The notes below the pieces were generated by a model that did no database searches, was not told the origin of the DNA, and saw nothing but the letters and a program-made list of their open reading frames with translations. Positions 8,540 through 16,538 of a stretch of DNA of 25,048 nucleotides are shown in pieces. The stretch is from Sphacelaria rigidula (taxonomy: Eukaryota; Phaeophyceae; Sphacelariales). Each line of letters begins with the position of its first letter. Position 1 is the first letter of the stretch. Location: NCBI GenBank assembly GCA_964200075.2, contig CAXNAA020000182.1, forward strand, positions 1 to 25,048, read 5' to 3'. Made by a program: the position numbers and the translations under genes.

Positions 8540-10670
8540 TAAAATCCTACTGCGCTGCAATTTTGTCGAAGGATCCGAGAGCGTTTGATCCTCCACGGCG
8601 AGAAGCTCGTGAAGATTCTGCCGTTGTCGAATATCCTAATCTTGGGTCTGTCCGCGAACATCGATATTGGTCAAATACAGCATGCATGCACTGTCTGTCT
8701 GCATCAGTGTAGTAACCACTGATGCCAGCCCAAAGCTAAATGTACCATCATCCGTCAGACATATGTAAATGTATATATCTACTGTCTAGGTCATTGAACC
8801 GACATGGCTTGTCTAGTGCGAAGTACCGCGCACGCGTTGAGATGTCGCCGGAAAAACGTTTCCTGGACGACGTACATGTCACGATATTTGTGAACATCGA
8901 CAGCACGTATAACAATAAACTGTCCGTGGATTATAGTCCCACCATACCGCCCGATTCAACATCTCGTATACTATATACGCAAGACACTAGCACGGTCTAC
9001 AAGAAGATATGCTAATTCGCAGAGAGGTGCAAGGGGGGTTGATAGTCAAACGATTATCACCAGGTGAACTTAGTTCCCAAGCGTTTTATTTTCCTCCATG
9101 AGAACACACGAGTCGCATAGTATTACCGGGTATGTTGGGACTAGATTGAGTTTTGACAACCATTGTCAGTCAAAACACACCCTACAATACATACTGTACG
9201 TGTTACACGGCTGTTATTTGTATATTGTCCCATTAATTGTGCATGCACATCGCTCACAGCAATGCACTGCACTTCTCAAAATTGTCAGCCATGATTGTCT
9301 ACGCCGGTAACCGTTGAAAAACAAATAACACCCGGTTGTTGTCGGTGCCACAAATAGCAAATTGTTGTGGCCACACTGCTATTCAGCTGCTTTATGATAT
9401 TATTAAACTTCCACTGTCCTACAAGATAAGCCCGTTTGGACGTTATGCCGCATTTCTCGTACATATTTCCAGCTTTTCCCAAGCGTTTTTTTGTTGTCCT
9501 CGTGAAGTTTTGGAGCAGAACTCAAAACCGAGGCTTTTGCCGAGCCCCAAATAGACAAGCAGCTACACTCACCGCGATCCGAGTGTGTCGGTCGTACACA
9601 ACCGGACTCTACCGGTTGACAGCCTTCCTATCGATAGTTGGAGAAATTATTTTTTTCATGGTTCCCGAGGCCTTTCGGAGAACCGCCCGAAACCGTCATT
9701 TTCCAGTCTGCCGCCACCACAGCACTATTTGAGTTCGCAGCAGTCCGTACATACCAGATTCGGGGGTATACACGCCCATCCCGGGGACACCATCATGTTG
9801 TCCCCGGGTCTGGAGGGTCTTCTTGTTCTCACGCATGTCCCCAACACCTCGAAACACACTGCCGTGGCTCTGAGCATGTTCTTCGTACCCCCCGTATCGC
9901 ACATTGAGCCGAAGTTCCGCCAAAACTCTGGCTCTCCTTCGGAAAATCTCACGACATAAGCCCACTTTGGGATTTTTTCACGCCGGGGATGATAACATGT
10001 GATACCCTGGGGCTATTAATATTTCATATTTTTTACATGGTGGCAACCATATGTGGAAGACATGTTGGAGATCCGTATGTCGAAAACAACTGTTTTGGGT
10101 ACATTATTGCAACATTTCACCACGGGTTTTTCCAATGAGATTTCCCAAACGGGCTCATCTTTTGGGACAGAGGAAGTATATGGTACATGTGTCAGGACCC
10201 GTCAACATGATCAATATTTTAAGTTCATGTTTAATGCGCATTTTTTACTATTTTCTCATGCCCAAATGCTAGTTTTCGGTCCTGCAGGTCGCAGTTGCAA
10301 CACATGATGTCGGACCATGTTTTGTCTCGTTCGAGTCTTGACAACCAATCGTTGATAGACTGAACGAAAGTCCAGAATGTGTGTACTGTGTTGGAAGCTA
10401 GTCTGTCCTGTCTTCACTCAAATTCTGTCGATCCTGACCTTCTATTATTGATACGAAATCGAATTAGTACATGTTTTATTGTCAATCGTTACTCATGCGA
10501 TCAAAATACTTAGTTTGCACGTCTTCTGTCATCCTGTGCAAATACACCTGAGTGTTGTGAGTGAGCACGCCGGATGTAAAGTATGTCTCGAAGAATATTG
10601 GATATCCGCATAACTGCGATCCACTATCGTTTCGTTTTGACGGAGTGAGAGCCCCAACACCGTCATAACT
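8540..10670 (+). other. Post-pol region of the retrotransposon, no recognisable gene
   Basis: About 2.1 kb lie between pol and the polypurine tract, which is long for a gypsy element without an envelope gene. Frames are short and none looks like an envelope: no signal peptide plus transmembrane pair. A strong hairpin, CCCGGGGACA / TGTCCCCGGG with a 9-base loop, lies at about 9779-9807. Some of this stretch may be later insertions whose ends I could not delimit. Confidence 0.55.
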
Positions 10671-10679
10671 GGGAGGTGA
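10671..10679 (+). other. Polypurine tract
   Basis: GGGAGGTGA directly abuts the 3' LTR start (TGTGGGTCC at 10680), the expected plus-strand priming site. It is short and includes one T, consistent with decay. Confidence 0.65.
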
Positions 10680-11102
10680 TGTGGGTCCAAGTTTTGCGAA
10701 CCCAACATGCCGCAATGTTCTACATGGAACCAGACCTGCAGGTCTTGTCCATAGGAAACTTATAGCAACGAGGAAGGTTCCTCGGGTGTCGGATACACCG
10801 CTCTAAGGAGACTTGTCAAGCTGTCCGTATACCTTGAAAGCCACGGAGCAATGTGTACGCTCCAAGCTCCAAGCCAACGCGCACGACGCCATGAAGCTCA
10901 CATCCTGCGAGCTTGACTGTGCACCACACCACAGGCATATTATGTGAGCTTGACTGGGTTGTGGCCTGTCTCTTGTCCGCGACACGGTGCGGGTCTGTAC
11001 TGCTCGCCCCGTCTCTCACTTAATTTCCCTGTCCACCTCTGGGATCTTCACTGTCAGCTCTCTGAAGCATCGTCCTGTCCTCAACGCACCGTCAAAGCTT
11101 AA
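10680..11102 (+). repeat. 3' LTR, first part
   Basis: Matches 2332-2754 of the 5' LTR at roughly 90% by hand count, up to and including the TTAA insertion target. It is then interrupted by the TTAA element. Confidence 0.93.
11099..11102 (+). repeat. TTAA target site, left copy
   Basis: TTAA precedes the CCCTTTT terminus of the inserted element. The same TTAA is intact and single in the 5' LTR at 2751-2754. Confidence 0.75.
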
Positions 11103-12128
11103 CCCTTTTGGGACCGACCCCCCACTAACACAGGGTCAACCCTGTGTTGGTGAAATAATAAAAATAAGTCAGGAAGCGACCTGCCCAATCACGGTGGGGC
11201 GAAATTTATCGACCAGACCCGAACGACCAGCGCGGGGGTTGTTGGCGAGTGTGATGCCACCGCAGAGATCGTGTGGGGTCCCTATCCCTGGCCCAGATGA
11301 GCCTTCCCAGGTTTCCAAGAGCAGTGCGGTCGGAACATGGTGATATGATATTACTTGCACTCGGTACGGCGTTCCCGAGTTTTCCGGTGGGTTTTTCGGG
11401 CCACGATTTCATACTAAAACGCAGTAGTTACACAGGGTTGCTCGGAAAACCCGAGAAAGAATGAACATGCTACAATGTGGTCATTTTCACGAGGCACTAA
11501 ACCCAGGTGAGCCGTGGAAAGACAAAGTGAACTACCGTCATGAATTCTGCGTATCCCTTTGCCGATGACTTGCAGGGTGCAGTCAACATGTATGTAGTCG
11601 GCGGGGATGAAGAAGCGGTATATAGACAGTTGATCTCGGTAGCTACGAATTGCCCCGAACGTGCAAGGGAGTATGCAGCGGCAGCTGCTACTTCAGTCGG
11701 AGGCGTAATACACTGTACTGTACTACACTGTTGTATGCATGCGCGCCGCAACGCTGATACCCGTCGAAAAGAATTTGCCGCATGCAACAGAGGGAAAAAT
11801 GACGGCCCGCCCCGACCACGAAGGGCTGTGTGGCGAGGTGATGGGGACAAGAGTATCATCCAAAGCCACAAGTGGCGGGCGGCTCGCCGGTCGCCGCATC
11901 CTGTTCGAAGCTCTCTACCGCGACCCATACTGCTTGCTACATCAGAAGTACACCACCTAATGCGCACCCTGCACCTGAAAATAGATTGGATGAAACTTTC
12001 GATTTTCGCCATGATCCTGCAGCTACATACGCGGATTTTCAGCAACACACCACTGTTTCGTGCATACGCCAGACACGTCATTCCTCATCAGGCTCATTGG
12101 TCGTTCTGGAGGCCCGGTCTCGAAAGGG
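11103..12128 (+). mobile_element. piggyBac-type TTAA element inside the 3' LTR
   Basis: Starts CCCTTTTGGGACCG and ends with its imperfect inverted repeat CGGTCTCGAAAGGG (12 of 14 positions pair). It sits at a TTAA in the LTR. The right flank reads TTAG and about nine LTR bases are missing there, so the right duplication has decayed. TTAA targeting with CCC-starting termini is characteristic of piggyBac. A subterminal hairpin (AACACAGGG-TCAA-CCCTGTGTT) lies at about 11127-11150. No piggyBac transposase is seen; instead it carries a frame (11540-11959) related to one in the element at 16539-18274. Non-autonomous. Confidence 0.85.
11540..11959 (+). pseudogene. TTAA-element protein, unknown family, frameshifted
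   Basis: The frame from 11540 reads EEAVYRQLISVATNCPERAR and shortly after VGGVIHC, HARR and RRKEFAACNRG. The similarity to the second element's protein then moves to the next frame (11739-11959): GLCGEVMGTRV, GGRLAGRRILFEALYRDP. With the shift allowed, about 100 residues follow a common pattern with 17004-17414: QL-x2-VA, AR, AA-x2-VG, HC-x3-H-x4-AR, E-x-AA, GLC, LA-x-GRR, A-x-R-x2-P. No known domain recognised. The HC...H spacing is not a convincing zinc finger. The longer open frame to 12166 past the shift is probably not genuine. Confidence 0.5.
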
Positions 12129-12203
12129 TTAGCACTCTGCTATCTCAGAGAGGCGAGGTCTCATAACCCTTTGGCGGTATTCTACCGTCATGTACTAAAC
12201 CAT
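12129..12203 (+). repeat. 3' LTR, second part after the TTAA insertion
   Basis: GCACTCTGCTATCTCAGAG through TGGCGGTATTCTACCGTCATG to ACTAAACCAT matches 2761-2834 of the 5' LTR. This locates the true end of the retrotransposon more than 1 kb beyond the apparent LTR break. Confidence 0.9.
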
Positions 12204-12208
12204 AGGTT
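12204..12208 (+). repeat. Target-site duplication AGGTT (3' copy)
   Basis: Same five bases as at 2327-2331, directly after the 3' LTR. Confidence 0.7.
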
Positions 12209-12304
12209 CTGATTTTGAGATGCAGTCCACTTTTTCTCGTTTTAGTTTTAGATCCATGCCGCTCGCTTCCGATGACGTCAGGCACATTTTTTCCCACGAC
12301 CCTG

Positions 12305-12545
12305 GAATAACTCCAGAAGTCGGTCTGTTCGCGATCTTGGTCGGTGACACCTTTTTTGCCCGTTTTGGGGGGTCAGGCACGCCCATAACAGTGCCCGACA
12401 GTGGAGAGCGACCATGTCGTGGGTCCACAAAATTCGACTCCATGGTCGACGAGGAAAAGGGACCGTTGAACCTCTCTCGCGATAAAAATTAAGGTCAGGC
12501 ACCGCAGAAGGAAGGTGGGGTACTACAATAAAAAAAAAGGAAACG
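12305..12545 (-). repeat. Dispersed repeat, segments A and B fused
   Basis: Read on the minus strand, 12545-12391 matches segment A (742-895) and 12390-12305 continues without a break into segment B (85-160). In the first kilobase of the window the same segments lie in the order B...A with tRNA-like modules on the outside. The copy lies about 100 bases outside the retrotransposon's 3' end, so the retrotransposon landed near it. No coding. Confidence 0.7.
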
Positions 12546-13900
12546 AGGTGAGGAAGGTCAAGCCCTCCAGAGTATAATGGAAGGAAAGAAGGAAAGAGGA
12601 GGGAAAACAAACAAACGGCAGGCTGGGACCCCGAAAACAAAGCAATCAGACCCCTGCTACATGGTCGGGTGAGCGGGTCGTGCACAAAAACAAAGTGTTG
12701 AATCAGGTTGCGCCTCCGCTATCTGGACACCACACTTTGCAGGCAAAACGTCTCACCCACAAACTCTGCAACAGAGAAACACGAACAAATCACGAATACT
12801 ATACGACCCGAAGACATCTGTGATACAGAAAATAAAACGCGGAGAAGGAAGGGCACCAGGAATCAAACTCAAGTATGAAATCGAAAAATCGCTAAATTCG
12901 CCAGCAAGAAAGTCTACAACCAACAGGACCCGACAGGAGTATGTACAAAGTTCCGTCAAGAATCCCACAAGATTACTAACGTTGATTGATTGGTTGGTGC
13001 ACACGGACTGGTCCCCTACGAATACAGCCATGGTCAGACGTTGGACGTACTCGAACGGAGTAAACTCAACAACGACAAGCAGAAGACAAACACATACACA
13101 AAAAGGAAGAATAAACAGGAAGGAACGGAAAAGAAAGGGGGAAAGAGAAGATCCCATGATACATCTAAAATAGTACTGGTGCTGCCTAAAACATTCCAAC
13201 AAGGAGAATGCTCCGCTGTTTCTACATGGCTTCAGGTGAGAAGGCCGTACACAATCAACAAACCAACTTCAACGAAACGGGGACAGAAACAAGGCTGTGG
13301 ACGCAGGTTGCGAGCTGTCTGGAAACACTGTTTGGCACGAATTTGCTATCTAAAAGGTGCACGGACCCAAAATGCGTCCGAGCATCAACGGGATTGAGAC
13401 AGATGTCAACGCCGGTACCTTCAACGTGCCACGCTCGTAAGCGAAGTCTGCACATGATTTGCGAGCGTATATTCGTGTGCGGCTGAAGCCTCAAGTCTAA
13501 CCGTTTCGACATTGGTTTGAGGCGTCGGCAAATAGTCTACTCCAGGTTTGAGGGTACATCTCCGAGACCTTCTCAACACAAACTTCGGAGGATGTGGAAT
13601 GCACTCGCTTACAAATATACAGGACAAAGCCAAGCGAGAGGATCCAGCATGATAAGACTATCGTGGAATGCATTTGCTGTCGCGATCGCAGCTCAGCCGT
13701 TTACTGTGCGAGTTGAAGTAGCGTGTCCACAACTTGACGCGCTTTCCAGTCAACTCGACGGCTGACATATCTTCATGGCAATTACAAACTGCGCTACCCC
13801 CGCGTGTAGGGTGATTGAAAAGTGGTTCAGCGGGGAGTACGCAAATTAACCTCATCATCAACAATATCTCCATCTCTTAAACCTCGTATCTTTCGTCGAA
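12546..13900. other. Purine-rich and unrecognised sequence, no supported gene
   Basis: 12530-12620 is markedly purine-rich on the plus strand (GGAAAGAAGG runs). Overlapping frames (12820-13173, 12990-13397 plus; 12753-13202 minus) translate to low-complexity Lys/Arg/Thr-rich or hydrophobic strings typical of biased DNA. Two short blocks, near 12705-12760 and 13300-13350, share CAGGTTGCG ... TCTGGA-ACAC and may be an old direct repeat. I support no gene here. Confidence 0.45.
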
Positions 13901-14438
13901 CACGATAGAGTTTATCCCTACTGTACAACTATGGAGTTGCGTACCAAGTGGGACCGCTGGGTTTGATCTACAGTAGACCGAATAGTCGCCTGCGGCATTG
14001 GATCTCACGGGGTGAGTATGATTCCGTTCTGTAGAATCGTTTCTGCGTTAAGGTTTCGGGGTCACATTTGATCTTTACTTATTCTCTCGTCTTGACTATT
14101 TATTTTGTACAGTTGGCCTGTGACCACGGGAGGCGTCCGCATCAGATGACTAGTATGGAAGTAAGGAGTACAGATCAACAACAAGAGAATGAGACATAAT
14201 ATAACAACAAAAAATCTGATTATTAGCTCCACCTCAACTTAGTATGTTTCCTGGAAAATATACCCCAAAAATGCTTTCAGCAATTTTCGTCAGACTCATA
14301 TTCCTCAAACTGCTTTAGATGGTGACAAAATATTTTAAATCAACCCATGAGAATAACATTGTGAGGCATACTTCACCCAAAAACACCAGCATACTGCATT
14401 CCGAATGTCACCATCCATAGGTAACAATGATTGAAACT
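13901..14438. other. AT-rich stretch, possibly 3' UTR/intergenic
   Basis: No repeat or coding pattern found. On the minus strand it follows the stop of the 14439-14777 frame and could include its 3' untranslated region. Confidence 0.35.
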
Positions 14439-14777
14439 TTAGCTGCCAAGAATTTGAAACTCAGGCGTAAAAAAGGATAGCATCACTCCCGAAGCGTTTT
14501 TCAATACAGGTTTGTTCGGAGTGAACGCCCGAAGTTCATTGATCAGCGAAGGCTTTCGGAGCGTCCATCCAATAGTTGTATACACGGCATTATACTGACC
14601 ACCATGAACAACTGAAGAAGGTAACATAGCCGGAATTTTGTCTAAAGTCATGAGGGTGGCGCTAAGGGACGAAACGGCCTTGATATTATTCAACAGCTTT
14701 TGTCGAACGACCACATTGAAAAGAGCTGCGTCGACTGAGCCACCGAACTGGATGCAGCCCGGTCGCAGATACCGCAC
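14439..14777 (-). CDS. Possible host exon, hypothetical protein
   Basis: An open frame of about 112 codons ends at a TAA at 14439-14441. Composition is protein-like, without low complexity: FGGSVDAALFNVVVRQKLL, then KAVSSLSATLMTLDKIPAML, SVVHGGQYNAVYTTIGWTL and a tail ending TPEFQILGS. I recognise no family. An ATG exists at the listed start, but acceptor-like AG sites (for example CATCCAG, GGCTCAG) lie inside the first 50 bases, so it may be the last exon of a spliced gene. It lies downstream of, and on the same strand as, the LRR exons, but nothing shows they belong together. Confidence 0.4.
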   Translation of the reverse strand: MRYLRPGCIQFGGSVDAALFNVVVRQKLLNNIKAVSSLSATLMTLDKIPAMLPSSVVHGGQYNAVYTTIGWTLRKPSLINELRAFTPNKPVLKNASGVMLSFFTPEFQILGS

Positions 14778-15297
14778 AACTCACATCGCCGTCATCACAT
14801 CACGCGGAGAGTAAAGCTATGCTACTGATTTATTTTGTTCCGTCAAACAGCGACTATAGGAACACAAAAGAATGAGGAAGGCTCGAAAAAACAAATCGGT
14901 GAGACGAAACCACAATTTGTCCGGGTACTGCATCATTATATCAGCCGGTCCGATCAGACAAACCACGGGGTGTTCACCAGACTACCCCTTTCACCACTCA
15001 CGACGTACAAGTGAATTCGACAAATTGTCGCACTCGAGCTATGAACAAACGCGGAGGCCAACACAGACCTCGTAGTACGTGGATATGGCTTATTTCGGAG
15101 CATTTGTGATGCCCGTGCCAGTCCTGCCTCGATCTCGGAGGCCGAGTACAAGAGAGTTCACTATACTTACGCCCTTGATTCCTTCGATACACACATGGAT
15201 GAAACGTTGCAATCGTCACCTTCGCATTTCCAGGCATTGTGAGTACATCTACATCTCAGGGGAGAGACGGTAACAGTAACTTCATCTAGACTCTCAC
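14778..15297. other. No gene recognised
   Basis: Short frames on both strands only. If the LRR exon at 15298-15366 belongs to a gene running leftward, this would be intron or downstream sequence. Confidence 0.35.
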
Positions 15298-15366
15298 CCG
15301 TCAACTGGCACTGAGGCAGGTTCAGCTCCTCCAGAGCACCGAGCTCTGCAAGCGCCACTAGCGAAC
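15298..15366 (-). CDS. Leucine-rich repeat exon (single repeat unit)
   Basis: On the minus strand an acceptor GATGTGCAG precedes 69 bases encoding SLVALAELGALEELNLPQC then QLTG, followed by a GTGAGAG donor. The pattern L..LGALEELNL..CQLTG fits the plant-type LRR consensus, but the unit is one codon shorter than the usual 24 residues and Cys replaces the normal Asn, so it may be decayed. The exon is a multiple of three and splits a Gly codon (G|GN) at both ends, so it is a symmetric phase-1 unit that would splice in frame to the exon at 20987-21184. Such LRR proteins act in recognition at the cell surface or in the cytosol. Confidence 0.6.
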
Positions 15367-15598
15367 CTGCACATCACGAAGGCGAGTGACATATGGAGCT
15401 GCGGTCAGATGTCCCGGTACAGCACATGTAGCAACGCTCCGTAGCCATCTTTAGCAAATGTAAATCCAGTCAGAGGGGATTCAATCTTACGCACGGGAGG
15501 ACTTCTCAGCACCCGGCTACTAGCGGCATTAACTATGCTCTCACCGTTTGTGCGCTATACGAGCTGGGCCAGCCGAGAAGCGAAACTGTAGTTTGCAG

Positions 15599-15861
15599 GC
15601 CCATTGTACAGCCAATATCTAGAGTTGGATCCTGAAATTTGGTATGGACAATAAACAGGGCATAATAAAATAAAATAAACAGTGCACAGATTTTTTTTTT
15701 TTTCATGAGTTGGGGGAATTTTACCGATATCTGAAAACTGATTATTGCCCCGAACTCTTGAAAAAAAAAATTGCGTGCACTGGTAGTTTTTCCATTATGC
15801 CGTATTTATTGTCCATACCAAACTTCAGGGTCACACTCTAAATACTACCCGTACAATGGGC
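15599..15861. mobile_element. Foldback MITE with near-full-length inverted repeats
   Basis: Left arm starts GCCCATTGTAC, right arm ends GTACAATGGGC. The arms of about 115 bp pair through TTTGGTATGGACAATAAA and GGCATAAT, a T-run / A-run pair, and GAGTTGGGG / CCCCGAACTC, leaving a loop of about 30 bases. At 263 bp with no coding capacity it is a miniature inverted-repeat element. No clear target duplication was identified. Confidence 0.85.
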
Positions 15862-16156
15862 GGTTTAGTGACGGGGTCAGAATAAGTTCGGAACAGTATT
15901 TTCACAGGCCACTTACCGGCCCACGTTTGGTTTTTGTGCATTGAAACTTCGTGTGGGCCGTGGCTAGGGCATCAGTGGCGAAAACAAGGTGGGTCAGGTT
16001 GATTTTTTGTTTAATTTTTCACTGGTTTAGGGCGTTTCAGTACGGAAACCGCCATTTTTTCACGAGAACGCCCGAACCTCTCCCCCCAAAAGAAACCGAG
16101 TGTCCATTTTTTTTATTCAGCATACCCCTGTGGTTCTTTATCCTGAGTTTCAAAAA
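15862..16156. other. No gene recognised
   Basis: Unassigned sequence between the MITE and the duplicated block. The string GAACAGTATTTTCACAGG near 15889-15906 resembles the last bases of the window (GAACAGTATTTCGCAGG), hinting at another dispersed repeat cut by the window end. Confidence 0.3.
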
Positions 16157-16286
16157 ACAATTCTAAAAATTGAGATAAGGCCCATAAGTAGTGTTCATTT
16201 TACCTCAAAATTGCCCCAAAAACCCGAAAAAAATGAAAAAAAAAAAAAATAAAAAGCTGTGTTCATAAGCTGTATTATGCACTAGC
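16157..16286 (+). repeat. Duplicated block, copy 1
   Basis: Begins ACAATTCTAAAAATTGA, contains an A-rich run, and ends TTATGCACTAGC. Nearly identical to 16341-16471 apart from A-run length and a few bases. Confidence 0.9.
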
Positions 16287-16330
16287 CACTTTTCTTACGC
16301 AACTCCCTTCCTTAACCCCACGAAGAACGG

Positions 16331-16340
16331 NNNNNNNNNN
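16331..16340. other. Assembly gap (10 N)
   Basis: Exactly ten N bases, an arbitrary placeholder size. The sequence resumes with the first base of the duplicated block. Confidence 0.98.
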
Positions 16341-16471
16341 ACAATTCTAAAAATTGAAAAAAGGCCCATAAGTAGTGTTCATTTTACCTAAAAATTGCCC
16401 CAAAAACCCAAAAAAAAAAAAAAAAAAAAAAAATGAAAAAGCTGTGTTCATAAGCTGTATTATGCACTAGC
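16341..16471 (+). repeat. Duplicated block, copy 2, abutting the gap
   Basis: Repeats 16157-16286. It contains a run of about 25 A. The two copies diverge right after CACTAGC (CACTTTTC versus GATTCTGC). Confidence 0.9.
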
Positions 16472-16534
16472 GATTCTGCATACGAAATTTCATGGCATAA
16501 CTCTCAAAAAGTGAGACGCGATATCCAGGTTTAG

Positions 16535-16538
16535 TTAA
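16535..16538 (+). repeat. TTAA target duplication, left
   Basis: TTAA directly before CCCTTTTGGAAC; matched by TTAA at 18275-18278. Confidence 0.85.

Larger units (their letters stand above)
2332..12203 (+). mobile_element. Degenerate Ty3/gypsy LTR retrotransposon, nested insertion in 3' LTR
   Basis: The element is bounded by two about-500-bp LTRs that are roughly 90% identical by hand count, and by an AGGTT target duplication. Internal order is gag, protease, reverse transcriptase, RNase H, integrase, the diagnostic order of Ty3/gypsy (Metaviridae) and not copia. A primer-binding site follows the 5' LTR and a polypurine tract precedes the 3' LTR. Every domain is interrupted by stops or frameshifts, so it cannot be autonomous. 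Between integrase and the polypurine tract lie about 2.1 kb without recognisable coding. The 3' LTR is split by a TTAA element at 11103-12128, so the original element was about 8.8 kb. Confidence 0.95.

Noticed and set aside
9779-9807. Hairpin CCCGGGGACA/TGTCCCCGGG as a transcription terminator
   Set aside because: Bacterial-type terminators do not apply in what looks like a eukaryotic genome, and no gene ends here. It is kept only as a structural note.
11497-12081. 194-codon minus-strand frame in the TTAA element
   Set aside because: It is the antisense of the frame at 11540, whose pattern is conserved in the second element. No antisense similarity was seen in that copy.
11103-12128. PIF/Harbinger (TTA duplication) or Tc1/mariner (TA) assignment
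   Set aside because: The element here alone would allow either, but the sister element at 16539-18274 is flanked by full TTAA on both sides and the 5' LTR empty site is TTAA.
12753-13397. Overlapping 117-149 codon frames on both strands
   Set aside because: Biased, purine-rich DNA gives Lys/Arg/Thr-rich strings on one strand and hydrophobic strings on the other; no motif supports either.
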